This document shows positions 46,727-57,862 of a DNA stretch of 64,000 bases, piece by piece. Made by a program: the position numbers and the translations under genes. A model generated the notes under the pieces. That model saw only the letters and a program-made list of their open reading frames with translations. It ran no database searches and was not told the DNA's origin. Every line of letters starts with the position of its first letter. The stretch's first letter is position 1. Source of the stretch: Ulota crispa. Lineage: Eukaryota > Streptophyta > Bryopsida > Orthotrichales > Orthotrichaceae. The stretch spans positions 21,406,727-21,470,726 of the forward strand of contig OY987245.1 in the NCBI GenBank assembly GCA_963920765.1, read 5' to 3'.

Positions 46727-47838
46727 CTAGCTCCCGGGGGTGAAGTTGGTGGCGTACGCCCACGCGTTGTTCGCCACGGGGTCTGCCAAGTGGTCGCTCA
46801 GATTCTCCAGGGGTCCCTTGCCGGTCACGATGGCCTGCACGAAGAACCCGAACATCGAGAACATCGCCAGTCGCCCGTTCTTGATCTCCTTCACCTTCAA
46901 CTCAGCGAACGTGTCGGGGTCGTCAGCCAACCCCAAAGGGTCGAATGATCCTCCCGGGTAGATGGGATCCGTCACCTCGCCCAACGGCCCTCCCGCCACT
47001 CTGTACCCCTCAATGGCTCCCATCAAGATCACCTGGGTTGCCCAGATGGCCAGGATGCTCTGGGCATGGATGAGGCTCGAGTTACCCAAGTAGTCCAATC
47101 CTCCCGACGCGAAGATCTGCGATCCGGCCTTGAACCAGACGGCTTCACCGAACTTGGTGCCACTCTTGGCGAGCAGCTCCGGGGTCAGACACCCGAGGGC
47201 TCCGAGCATGGCCCAGCGGGCATGGATGACCTCCAGCTCGCGGTTGCGGGCGAACGTCTCGGGGTCGGACGAGAGTCCGGCGGTGTCCCAGCCGTAGTCA
47301 CCGGCGAACTCGCCGTTGAGGTACGAGGGGGTGTTCTCGGAGAAGGGGCCCAAGAACTTGGGTCGGTCGGCGCCATACCTGATGCAATTCAGAGCCATCA
47401 ATACTCACAGCAGGCTGTGCTATCACTTGCACAGTCCTAAGAGACGCACATTGCAATGCAGACAAAGATACTCCACGCCTTATCTCTCCTAGTTCGGCCT
47501 CCATCCTTCCGAGAAAGGATGCAACGACATGCCAATAGTACACATTTATACCAAGCGACTACATCCGGCAGGACGTCAACGGCTACGCAATGCATTTCTA
47601 GAACGGACGCCAAGCAGGACAATGGTTCGAACCAGAAAGCTCGCAAAACACACAGAGACTAGAAAACAGCAACATTGCACAATGCTCACCAGATGCTGCC
47701 GCTGGCTCCCTTGGCAGCCGCCTTGCGCATGGTGATGCGAGCGTCATTGGTGCCCACCTGGCGGGCGAGCTCATTGACGGGCCTGAGCAGGCTCTGCCCA
47801 GCCAAAGCCGTCGAGTGCATGGCGGTCGCGGCGGCCAT
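46727..47838 (-). CDS. LHCB: chlorophyll a/b-binding protein of LHCII, Lhcb1/2 type (gene 3)
   Basis: On the minus strand, exon 1 is 47838-47690 and exon 2 is 47378-46727, with a 311-bp GT-AG intron at the same Trp codon. It encodes 266 residues. The N-terminal half of the transit peptide ([10 protein letters not shown], then [16 protein letters not shown]) is like gene 2. The rest ([20 protein letters not shown]) is like gene 1, a mosaic. The mature N terminus again lacks a Thr at the phosphosite. The trimer motif is WYGADR, and [10 protein letters not shown] has Ala where genes 1 and 2 have Pro. The remainder is identical in protein to genes 1 and 2 despite many silent changes, a sign of strong purifying selection. 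It lies in the opposite orientation to genes 1 and 2 and has the clearest light-type promoter. Role: LHCII antenna subunit in the thylakoid. Confidence 0.97.
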
Positions 47839-47943
47839 GGCTACGCAACAACAGCTCTGTGATCAACGCAAGCAAGTTCAAAGAGAGAGGTGAATGTAAA
47901 GAGTTCCGACTGTGGACTGTGGAGGGCAGGACGTTGAGCGATA

Positions 47944-48024
47944 GTTTATACTTGTACTGCAGTATCCAAAGGTGTGCCATCTCCAAGACAGAGTGACGCT
48001 TGGCTAGAGCGCTGATTGGATAAG
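47944..48024 (-). promoter_or_regulatory. core promoter of LHCII gene 3 (I-box fused to CCAAT, then TATA)
   Basis: On the minus strand CTTATCCAATC (I-box GGATAAG on plus, overlapping CCAATC; 48014-48024) lies about 65 bp before GTATAAAC (47944-47951), which is about 105 bp before the ATG. An I-box/GATA motif with CCAAT just upstream of TATA is the classical CAB promoter layout, so light-dependent expression is likely. Confidence 0.6.
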
Positions 48025-48327
48025 ATGAAGAGCAACAGCCTTTTCAGTCGACCTGGATGAACTGAAAACTCCATGCAGTCAACCCCCTTGGGAGCCAGCA
48101 TTTTCAGTGGGAATTTTACAAATACAGGTATGAAATCACAAAATAATTACAATTTTTTTACAAAATGATAACAAGGAGGGGCCAGTGATCCCAAATTTGA
48201 TGTTCACTTTCAGCACAAGTGGCTATAAACACTGCTAAAAAGCTAATATTTTCAAAATTAACATTGGAAAGTTTACATTTTTTAGCTGCATTAAAGTTTG
48301 TCAGCAATCCTACAAAATTTAGCCAGT

Positions 48328-48982
48328 TTAACCACTCAAGGACCATGCACTTTCCCGAGTATCTAAAGATCTATTCTTGGTTGAAAAAAATGTTAACATT
48401 TTGATAAGTTGCATTAATTTAAAAAAAATTGTAGTCATACAAATTCAAACAAGATATGTTAGAGAACACATAGGAAAAGAAAAAACAACAATATCACTTA
48501 TGGATTGAAAGATTATAACATTTGATCAAGAGAGTATTAAAACTATGAAAGTGATTTGAAGTTATCAATCCTCTTTTCACATCTCAAATTTAAAAATTGA
48601 GGATACCAAAAAAATATGAGTATGTAAAGTACAACATGTGTAACCCTAATCAATTTATGGCTTCTTAAAACCTACTCTACAACTTTTTAAATTAAGTTTC
48701 TAATGTGATTTTTTCTCCAAGTTCTAGTGTACTTGAGGCTAATTTCCAAGAGCTCTCAACACTAGAAAGTGAAGATTTGCAATGGACACCCTTGCACAAA
48801 ATCTTAAATAGAAAAATCATAATTAGTCATTTTCAAAATCAAACTTTTGATACTAAAACAAGACTTCAACAAGAATTTTAAAATAATAATAATCATTGTA
48901 ATTAATCATGAAGAAAATTTAGGCATCCCAAATTACAAATAAGGAAGGACGGTTTTGGTACCCTTGGGCCTTGAGGGATTAA
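48328..48982 (+). mobile_element. TTAA-flanked MITE, family F (copy 3), upstream of LHCII gene 3
   Basis: TTAA-CCACTCAAGGACC at the left and the complement of TTAA-TCCCTCAAGGCCCAAGGG at the right enclose about 647 bp. The interior matches copy 2 in the same orientation (words TTAACATTTTGATAAGTTGC and CACAACAATATCACTTA-like). It lies about 300 bp beyond the gene 3 promoter motifs. Confidence 0.7.
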
Positions 48983-49039
48983 GAATGCTAGTAGGGGCAA
49001 AATTTGAATTAAATTAAAATAGGGGCATATGCTTAACCT

Positions 49040-49689
49040 TTAACTCCTAAATATCTAAGGCCTTTTTTGAGCTTCTAGGAATTTTCTTGAAATTGAACAA
49101 AAGTTAACATTTTGATAAGTTGTATCATTTTAAAAAAAATCGTAACCATTCAAATTCAAATTAGATATATCAAAAATCACATTAGATAAGAAAACACAAC
49201 AATATCACCCATGGATTGAAAGATCATAATGTTTGATCATGAGGGTGTTAAAATTGTGAAAATGACTTGAAGTCTTTAAATCCTCTTTTCACATGTCAAA
49301 TCTTAAAAATTGGTCACTAAAAAAACTTGAGGTCAAAGGACATAAGGGTTATCAAAAAAACACTTTGTAGGATGGAAAAAAACCAATTTTAATTTGATTT
49401 TTTTTAGAAGTGACCATGAAAACATAGTTTATTGTGGAAGGCAAAAAAAATATTCCAATTGAATGTACAAATGTTTTTTGGTAGCCCAAATTGTGAGAAG
49501 ATTTAGAGACACGGTGTTGGGTGCCATGCTGCATGTCTTGTAATTTTCATGAAGATAGCATTCATTGTTGATTTTTCAACTTTTGGAAATAGTCGTATAA
49601 AAGGTGGGCCCTTGCTACACCACTATAGGGCACTGTAGAGCAATTGTAGAGGGGCAACTATGATGACAAGCCTAAAATTTAGGGGTTAA
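49040..49689 (+). mobile_element. TTAA-flanked MITE, family F (copy 4), right half diverged
   Basis: TTAA-CTCCTAAATATCTAAGGCC begins the element and its left 300 bp match the other F copies. The right end is the complement of TTAA-CCCCTAAATTTTAGGC at 49686-49689. The total length, 650 bp, is typical of family F, but the right half is unlike the other copies, so either it was replaced or the right end belongs to another element. Confidence 0.5.
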
Positions 49690-49898
49690 TACCAATTGTT
49701 GGTGCCCTATCATATGGCAAGCTGTCCATATAGAAAAGTTTTGCCTTTCCAATAGCAAAAAAAAAAATGGTGCAATTCAAGGTGTCTATGAAAGTAATGT
49801 GAGAAGGGACTCAAATTTTGTACATGTGAGCAATGTTGTTAGTGAGGGGTTTTTAAAAGATGTAGTCCCAATTTTGTTTTTGTTTTTGACTAATTGCC

Positions 49899-50663
49899 TT
49901 AACCCCTAAAGGACCAAAGAGTCCAATATGGCCAAATAGGGTTATTGGAGGTGTAAAGGTAGATAGAAAAGGCATTGCATGCTCAAGTTTTGGTTTGCCA
50001 CTCAAGTCTAAATGGAGCTAAAAGTCCAACAAAACTTTTGGATCGGCTTGTTGTTCCTTTAAGCTTCTAGATTTTTCACCCAAACATTTGAATTTACTAT
50101 TTTTAATATTAAAACTATTAGTGGGAGTGTATATAGGCAGTGTACATTGCATTGTGGATGGAGGAATCTTGGATGGGATGGATTGGAAGTCCACACTTCC
50201 ATGTATAGGGGAGAAGGTTGGTGATGTGTCACTTTTTTTCTCTCAATTGGGCAAGGTTTTTGTAGCTCTAAAGTAGTGAGCCAGTTAGATCCACTTTCTT
50301 TGAATGACCATAAGTTTTGGAGTTATTTCCCATTTGGGGAGTTTTTTTCCATCAAGTATAGCTAGACATGGAATCAACCATTAGGTGAATTTTTTTTTGG
50401 GAAAAAATCAAATCAAAGTCCAAAATCCATATTGTGAACTGCTACCAAATTAATAAATATGAGATTCTCAACGGTGGGGATTTTGCAGATTTACTTGGAT
50501 TTGAAATCAGACTAGCCTTACACTTATGATTTATAGTTGGGTATAGAATGACTAGTTTGGATTGTGTGAATACTTGTTCAACTTTTTAAAAATTGAGGAA
50601 ATGTGCTGAAGGTTCCATATTGGAAGTATACTAGATTTTCTTAGCAAGACGCTTAGAGGTTAA
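49899..50663. mobile_element. TTAA-flanked element M
   Basis: TTAA-CCCCTAAAGGACC at the left and the complement of TTAA-CCTCTAAGCGTCTTGC at the right enclose about 757 bp of AT-rich non-coding DNA. The ends match each other only for about 7-8 bases, so this is one of the weaker members. Confidence 0.4.
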
Positions 50664-50965
50664 TGAAAAAAAATAGATCATCCAAAGTAGGTTCAATTTA
50701 GAACTAGTGTAAGAATTTGTGTCAATTTACCATGTAATGTAGAAAGGGCAATTAGTCTTACCAATTTTCAATAGATAACTATATTACCAAACAAACAGAC
50801 AAAGGAGTTAAGGAGGTTAAATAACTATCATAGGGAAGTAGTCTATATATTTAACATACCGCTCATTTTCAATTTGAGTTTGTAGTGATTACTTGTCTCC
50901 TTATCAATTTGATCTTATGTTTCTCTTTTGAATACATTTTTGTTTGACAGTTTATCTTTGTTGTA

Positions 50966-51160
50966 TGTATTAAGACATAGTCTAAGTCTAGTGACTCAGC
51001 TTAGCATCATTACAGAAGCTGTATAGTTGTGACTGTAGAATTAGACCTCATGACGTTTCATTAGACCATCTTTGTAGCTTCATGTTAAGCTGTAGCTTCA
51101 TATCAAGCTGTAGCTTCATTGCAATATTAATATATATAATACATTCTCTATTTCCACACA
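50966..51160 (+). repeat. 5' LTR of the Copia fossil
   Basis: The LTR runs from TGTATTAAG to CCACACA, next to the primer-binding site. It contains three copies of GTAGCTTCAT against two in the 3' LTR, an 18-bp tandem gain. The first few bases are slightly altered compared with the 3' LTR. Confidence 0.85.
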
Positions 51161-51172
51161 TGGTATCAAAGC
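51161..51172 (+). other. primer-binding site of the Copia fossil
   Basis: TGGTATCAAAGC directly follows the 5' LTR and differs by one base from the usual plant initiator-Met tRNA complement (TGGTATCAGAGC). Confidence 0.8.
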
Positions 51173-51500
51173 AAATCATAGATGCTTATCAATAAGCATC
51201 ATGTGCTTTCTTGTAATCCTGAGTGCTGAGTGCTCAGGTGTAGATGTTTTTGATCTATTTATTAATAATAACAAAAGAGCTGAAATAGAAAATCAGTTCC
51301 AAATCATCAATAGATTCTTTAATCTCAGAATAGACATAGTTCAACATGCACCTCCAGAAGAACATGAAGTAGAGGTGCAGCAAACTTGCCTTCAAGGTGG
51401 ATTCTTCCAAATTCCTATGGATCCTACATTGCAAAAACAAGGAGCTCCATATGAATTACAACAACAACAGTTTGAATTCACTTATGATGCATAGAAAATT

Positions 51501-52613
51501 TCACATGCACTTGCAAGCTTGATGAATGCACCTGGACAATTCAATGAAATAAATTCCCAATTTTTTGCAGACGACGTCTCTTTTGCCAAGCCTTCCCTTC
51601 ATTTTCAAGAACTCTGACTCAATTTATAATCATTTTACAGCTTTGTGCTTATGCTACAAACTTAACAATTATTAATCCAAGAACTTACACTAATTGCACC
51701 TTTATGTGCGACAAATTACTCCAACTAGAGTATCAAACTTGAAATGCTTCTGATTTGCTTTGAAATTTGGAGCATTGTTGATGGTTCAGAGGTTTCTCTT
51801 GCCACGACTAATGTCACTGCCATGGCAGCTTGGAAATTAAAATATTCCAAGGCACGATCTGAAATTCTTCTCCATTGCGGAGAAAAGCAGCTACTTTTGC
51901 TGAAACCTCTCTCTACTTCCAAAGTTGTATGGGACAAGCTAAAACAGCTTTATGAACGCTCAAACAAAGCGTCTCAAGTCAATTTGCATAAACAGCTATG
52001 TCATTTATCCATGACTAATAATGACAATGTTGTCAACTTTTTTGAAAACTGGCAATAAATTTTACAGGAAGCCGCCATTGCAGGTTGCAAATTTGACGAC
52101 GCACAATAAGTTATGCTGCTTCTTGCAGCATTACCAGATTCCTAGAGCGCTTTTGTTACAACACAAGGCAAAATTTCCACTCTTACCTTTACTGAGCTCG
52201 TCTCCAATATTTTACAACAAAGTGCTATTAATAGTTCCAAAATTGAATCTTCCAAAATCTCAGCCTTCTATGTTAAAGGTAAATTTCTTAAACCCCAAAA
52301 CAAGTCAAACCACTTTCAGAAGGCAAGTTCCTTGCTAGGCAAACCTGTTAACCAGCTCAGATGGCCAACTTCATTCCCGACCAACATCATCTCTTGCCAT
52401 TACTGTGGCAAGCCAAGCCATAAGTCGCTTGAATGCAGAAAGAAGAAACAAGACTTGGGTACCTCAACATCCCATCTTAACTCTGCTTCATCTGATGATC
52501 CTTTGTACATGTTTTGTGCCATAATTTTGGAGTCTTTATCCTCGATTTCCACATGTTGGTATTTGGACTCTGGTGCGAGTCAACACATGTCACCAATTCA
52601 ACTCTTATTTTGA
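51501..52613 (+). pseudogene. Copia fossil: Gag and protease remnant
   Basis: A helical Gag region (for example WDKLKQLYERSNKASQVNL) is followed by the CCHC zinc knuckle and then the aspartic protease word YLDSGASQHM. The region is broken. Confidence 0.75.
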
Positions 52614-53161
52614 GATTATCAAGAGCTTTCCAATTCCAAAACAATATTGCTAAGTGATAATAGCACCTACCATGCTCTTGATTTTGGTTCAATTCTCCTC
52701 AAACTCACCACATGTCAAAGTTTACTTATTAGAAATATACTTTATGTGCCTGGATTGGCCAAAAACTTACTCTTTGTGGCCCAAATTACAAGTACTAGAA
52801 ACACTATTGTCACCTTTACTCGTGATGAATGTGTTATTAAAACTACTTCTCCAACATCTCGTCAAACTATGCTCTTCATAGTTCCTAAAGATGGAAATCT
52901 ATTCTCTATGGGCATTGGAATTGATCTTTCTGGTCAAAGCTATTCAACAACCTCCAAAAGTGACCTTGATACACTTAAATGGCATTATTGCCAGGGGCAT
53001 CTTAATTTATGCTACTTGGAAACCATGCAGACTCATGACCTTGTCATTGGCCTACCTTCACTTCAATCACTCAATCATTGTGTATTGCTTGCACCTTTGG
53101 GAAGCAACACTGAAAACCGTTCCCCCCTGATAAGGTCACTCAAGCAACAAAACCACTAGCA

Positions 53162-54355
53162 TTGGTTCATACAAACTTGTGTGGTCCCATGAAGACTCTG
53201 TCCATTGGAGGTGCCTTATATTTTCTAATATTTATTGATGATTTCTCACAATATACTCATATATATTTCTTGCAAAAGAAATCAGCAATACTTTCTTACT
53301 TTACTCAATATAAGAGTTTAGTCAAGAATCATACTAGCAAAAAGATTCTAATTCTTCATTCTGACAACAAAGGAGAGTTTACCTCTAAATTTTTTAACAA
53401 AATCTATACAGATAGTGGCATTCAACACCACTTCACAAATCCGTATAATCCCTCCCAAACTAGTGTTTTTGAAAGCAAAAACAAAACACTTGTTGAATCT
53501 GCAAGAAATATGCTACATATAGCTCAATTACCTAATATGTATTGGGCTGAAGTAGTTTTCACTACTTGTTATTTACAAAACTGCTCCTATACTTCATCTT
53601 TGGACAATACTACTCCATTTACCAGCATAAAGCCTAATATAAGTTATTTAAGAATTTTTGGTTGCAAAAGATTTTCTCATATACCTGATGAGAAATGCAC
53701 AAAGCTTGAAATCATATCAACCCCCTATATATTTGTGGGCTATGGCGATCCTTACAACCCTGAAACTCAACAAATTTTCTCCAGCAGAGATGTGATATTC
53801 AAAGAAGACTCTTTACTTGCAAAGCAAACTTCCTCAACTCAAGACTCAAGCTCCTCAACCTTTACACTAGATACTTATTACTTGGTTTTTGAACCAGTTA
53901 ATCATCATCAGCCTCAGGCTCTAGCTCCTCAACACCAGCCAAACTTTCAACCACCTGTGCAACTCCCTGACTCTCCACTTGCAACCCCAATGACTCCTAG
54001 AGCTTCACCATCGCAGCCCTCGGCTTCAATGCCACCCACTCCAGCTTTGACTCAATTGACTCAGGGCCCACTTTTATCATCTCATATGATCTTTCACCTC
54101 AAGCAAAATTCACCATTGCACCTCTCTTCGTGTCAAAATTCTACCAGATCAACTAAAGGTCAACGGACAACCACAAAGTTCCATGATGAAAGTGCATATG
54201 TGAGTGTTTTTCTAACCCAATTATCAGAATCTCTTTCTATTGATGAAGCTCTTTCCAAGCCAAATTTTGCTCATTGGTGTACTACTATGGAAAACGAATG
54301 TGATTCTTTCATCAAGAATAATACCTCGACTTTAGTTGATTGTCCACCCAATTGA
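53162..54355 (+). pseudogene. Copia fossil: integrase remnant
   Basis: Integrase core words FLIFIDDFSQYTHIYFL, LHSDNKGEF and HHFTNPYNPSQTSVFE are visible in order. A Pro/Ser/Gln-rich linker to the reverse transcriptase follows. It is preceded by a GAG-pre-integrase segment (about 52700-53100). It is part of a broken element. Confidence 0.85.
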
Positions 54356-54359
54356 TCCA

Positions 54360-55341
54360 TAGTCAGTTCCAAATGGCTATTTTGCAAAAAATACAAATTT
54401 GATGGAAGTATTGATTGCTACAAAGCTCGCTTTGTGGCTTGTGAATTTTCACAATCAAAAGGTATGATTATTATGAAACCTTTTCTCTAGTTATCAAAAT
54501 GACTTCCCTTTGTGTCTTGTTGGCTCTTGCCACAATCCACAACTATTATGTGCACCAAATGGACGTTACGACAGCCTTCTTTAATGGTGTTCTTAATAAA
54601 GAGATTTATATTTCTCTGCCTCTTGGCTTTATAAATCTCGGCACAGCTTCAAAAGTTTGCCGTTTGCACAAGTCCCTTTATGGACTTAAACAAGCATCTC
54701 GTGTTTGGTATGAATTAATTGACACCTATCTATTAAGTCATGGTTTTTCCAAATGTGTTTCTAACACAAATGTTTACATCAAATCTTCTGACACCAATTT
54801 TATTTTATTGGGTTTCTACATTGATGACATAATACTTATCTCTAGGGATCTTACTTATTTAATTTCCCACAAAACTTTAATTTCTTAGCTTTTCTCAATG
54901 ATTGACAACAATGATATTGAATATATCTTTGGCATTCAAATTCAAAGATATCCTTCTAGTAAAACTCTTATCTTATCACAAGCTAAATATATTGAAACCA
55001 TCCTTACAAAATTTAATAAGGCCTCATGCAAACATGTTGCTACTCCTTTAGAAGCACGTATTTGCTACTCCAAAATTCAAGCAAATGATCTTTCTCCAGA
55101 TGACATACAATATATGACTACAGTTCTATATTCACAAATACTAGGCTGTCTTCAATATTTGGTAACCTGTACTAGATTCGACCTTGCTTATTTGGTCAAT
55201 CATCTTGCACAGTTCATGTCAACACCAACACTTGTGCACTGGATTGCTCTTAAACGACTCCTGCGATATCTTCAAAAGACCTCCCATTCTAGCCTCCTTT
55301 ACAGTGGCTCTTCTTCAAGTTCTTCTCTTACCTATGGGTAG
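54360..55341 (+). pseudogene. Copia fossil: reverse transcriptase remnant
   Basis: The words QMDVTTAFFNGVLNKEIY, LYGLKQASRVWYE and FYIDDIILIS (the catalytic YxDD-type motif reads YIDD) identify Ty1/Copia RT. The sequence continues to the start of RNase H, where the 735-bp element interrupts it. It is broken. Confidence 0.85.
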
Positions 55342-56071
55342 TTGCAAGAATGACCTGCCAGTTTTGTCTCAAACACCCATAAGATTGGTAGTACTATGTA
55401 GTACTATGAGCTCTTGAAATAAATTTTTTAAAATAAAATAAAACATGTACAATTTGTAAAGCACTTAAAATAGCATACTTGTGAAAATTCAGATCTAGCA
55501 AAATTTCATTCTAAAAGTTATGCACAAAAATAGAGGGACAAAAATTACCAATAAAAAGCCAATTTCTTTCTTCCTTTTTAGTAAATATTAAAATAATTCA
55601 ATAAAATAAAATAAAAATAAGCCATTTGAGAACCCATTAAATACATTCACATGGTACAATTGCTTTGCTGAGGAATTTTTTTGTATTTTGTCAATGAAGG
55701 ATAGGATGCCCACTTTGAGACAATGTAGATGCCATGGAATTTATAATTTTGCAAAACCCTTCTACAAATGCATGTAAGCATGCTTCATAAACAACATCCC
55801 TGATTTATAGCCCTAGAAAAGCTTTTTTGGACCCAAAATAGTACTAAAACCTCCAAAATGGCCAAGGTAGACACCTATTTTGGGGTTGCTTAAAAATAGC
55901 AAAATAATTTCAAAAAATACCAAAAAATCATCAAACATCAATAACTTGCATGTTCATGTTACCCTAAAAGGAAAAGTCAATATGACTTCTTTTGCAAAAG
56001 TTACAAGCAAAAAATAAGCCGCAACAGGTGAGGGGGACACAATGTAGTACAGGTCATTCTTGCAATCACCC
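55337..56071. mobile_element. non-autonomous TIR element inserted in the Copia fossil
   Basis: GGGTAGTTGCAAGAATGACC at the left is matched by an inverted GGGTGATTGCAAGAATGACC at the right (22 bp, two mismatches). CTAT flanks both sides (55333-55336 and 56072-56075), a 4-bp (possibly 5-bp, CCTAT) duplication. The 735 bp between are AT-rich and non-coding. The superfamily is uncertain. Confidence 0.75.
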
Positions 56072-56564
56072 CTATAAGCTTGAAGGATGGTGCAATGCAG
56101 ATTGGGTAGGGGATATCAACGCCTGACAATTTGCGTCTAGATATTTATTTAAACTAAATGGCAATCTGCTATCTTGGCATAGTAAGAAGCAACAGGTTGT
56201 GGCCCTTTCCTCAACTGAGGCAAAATATGTTGCTGCAACTACAGCTACCAAAGAATTGGTGTGGCTACAAGCTTTGCTATCAAAGATTGGATATTCCATT
56301 CAAATGCCTTCCACAATTTTCAGTGATAATCAATCTTCTATTGCGCTTTCCAAGAATCCTCGATTTCATGAAAGATCCAAGCACATTGAAATTAAGTATC
56401 ATTTTCTGCGAGAGAAAGTCAAGACCAATGTCTTACAATTGGAATACATCCCAATTGGTGTTTTGTGGGCGGACATCCTAACCAAGAGCCTGCCCAAACC
56501 AAAACATGACGCATGTGCTGCTGCTAATGGTCTAACTGGATTCTCAACTAAATTTGACACTTGA
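56072..56564 (+). pseudogene. Copia fossil: RNase H remnant
   Basis: The words VALSSTEAKYVAATTATKEL, FSDNQSSIALSKNP and HIEIKYHFLREKV are the standard end of Copia polyproteins. The tail ADILTKSLPKPKHDAC is also typical. It belongs to the same element as the upstream parts. Confidence 0.85.
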
Positions 56565-56588
56565 AGTAAAAGCTGATCGATGCAGCTG

Positions 56589-56597
56589 AAGGGCGGG
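56589..56597 (+). other. polypurine tract of the Copia fossil
   Basis: AAGGGCGGG lies directly before the TG of the 3' LTR. Confidence 0.7.
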
Positions 56598-56770
56598 TGT
56601 TAAGAGTCTAAGTCTAGTAACTCAGCTTAGCATCGTTACAGAAGTTGTATGGTCGTGACTATAGAATCAAACCTCATGATATTTCATTAGACCATCTCTG
56701 TAGCTTCATATTAAGATGTAGCTTCATTGTAATATTAATATATATATAATACATTCTCTATTTCCACACA
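56598..56770 (+). repeat. 3' LTR of the Copia fossil
   Basis: It runs from TGTTAAGAG to CCACACA and matches the 5' LTR at about 92% of aligned positions. Confidence 0.85.
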
Positions 56771-57862
56771 ATATGTAAGTCCGATGATTGGCATAATTTT
56801 TTTAGTTTCCTTTTGTGTTTTCTTTTGTGAAGAATAGCTAAGGTTTGTTGGAGTATTATGATTGCAATGGATGTGTTTAAGTGTTCAGAGTTTGATGAGT
56901 TGGTTGCATGAGAATGTTTTAAGAGAGAGATTATAAGTCTAGTGAACGGCAAGTCAACGCAGTGTTTGTAAGACCAGTGAATGGCAATTAGACAGAGTAT
57001 GTGAGAAAGTTCAACAAGTGACAGTGTTGAATGTGAAGACAAACGGATCTAATTAACGTGTGAAGCAAAGATAATTTGGCTAAACACAAAGCCAGTGAAT
57101 GGCAATGTATAAGCAAGGATAAGTAGTTAGCAACAATCTTTAAACTTCCTAAATTTTGCAGGGTTTCTACCAAAAAAAATATGCAATTACAAAGCTTGTG
57201 AACTTTACCTTATTAAATTTGAAATTTTTAGCTATTTAGCAATGTTTTTAGCCACTTGAGCTAACAGTGAAAATCATATTTGGAATCATTGGTAACCAGT
57301 GAGTAAGTGGAGTCCTGGAACTAATTGTCAGTATTGTTAATTTATGACAGTGAGACAAATTGATGAATCTAATTGATAATGAACAAGCCACAAGATTGTG
57401 ATTAAATCAATTGAGAGGAGAGATGTGTAAGTCTATAATTCTAGTGAAAGGCATGACAATTTGATAGGGCCAGATGTTGGTGCAAAAATTCAGAACATTG
57501 TAGACCAATTGATAAAAGGAACTTTATTTGGTTTAACCAGTGATTGGCATAACAAATAAACAAGTCTAATTGTTAAAAGTGAGTTCAAACTGAGTGAACT
57601 ATATCTTTGAATGTTTTAATGAGAGATTAAGATCAATTTATAAGTCCAAGTATTGGCGTATTTGTTTAAAGATAATTTGATTGTGATAGAGATTAAGAAT
57701 TAATGTGTGTTAACATGTGAGGGAATTTAAAACAAATGAATCTATTATTGATAATTGATAAATTGATCAAGTGGACTGATTGTTAAGAGAGCAGTCAAGT
57801 AGCTTTGTGATGTCAATTTGATACAAATTAAATTTGAAGTGAGAGATTGGTATATAAATGAT
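56771..57862. repeat. degenerate array built on a CCAGTGAATGGCA word
   Basis: Variants of CCAGTGAATGGCA recur near 56782, 56939, 56974, 57091, 57441, 57538 and 57650, often after TAAGTCTA or GTAAGACC. Spacing is irregular (35 to 350 bp). There is no coding content. It may be a decayed tandem repeat. Confidence 0.4.

Larger units (their letters stand above)
50966..56770 (+). mobile_element. Ty1/Copia retrotransposon fossil with both LTRs
   Basis: LTRs at 50966-51160 and 56598-56770 start TG and end CA. The 5' LTR is followed at once by TGGTATCAAAGC, a Met-tRNA primer-binding site. A purine tract AAGGGCGGG precedes the 3' LTR. A TATGTA word next to both outer edges is a candidate target duplication. 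Parts lie in Copia order: Gag (about 51500-52440, with a CCHC knuckle CHYCGKPSHKSLEC), protease (DSGASQHM near 52565), integrase (about 53160-54100), reverse transcriptase (about 54360-55050) and RNase H (56072-56564). It is interrupted by a 735-bp DNA element and carries roughly half a dozen or more other breaks. The LTRs differ at about 14 of 170 alignable positions, plus an 18-bp duplication. That suggests an age of some millions of years, depending on the substitution rate. Confidence 0.9.
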
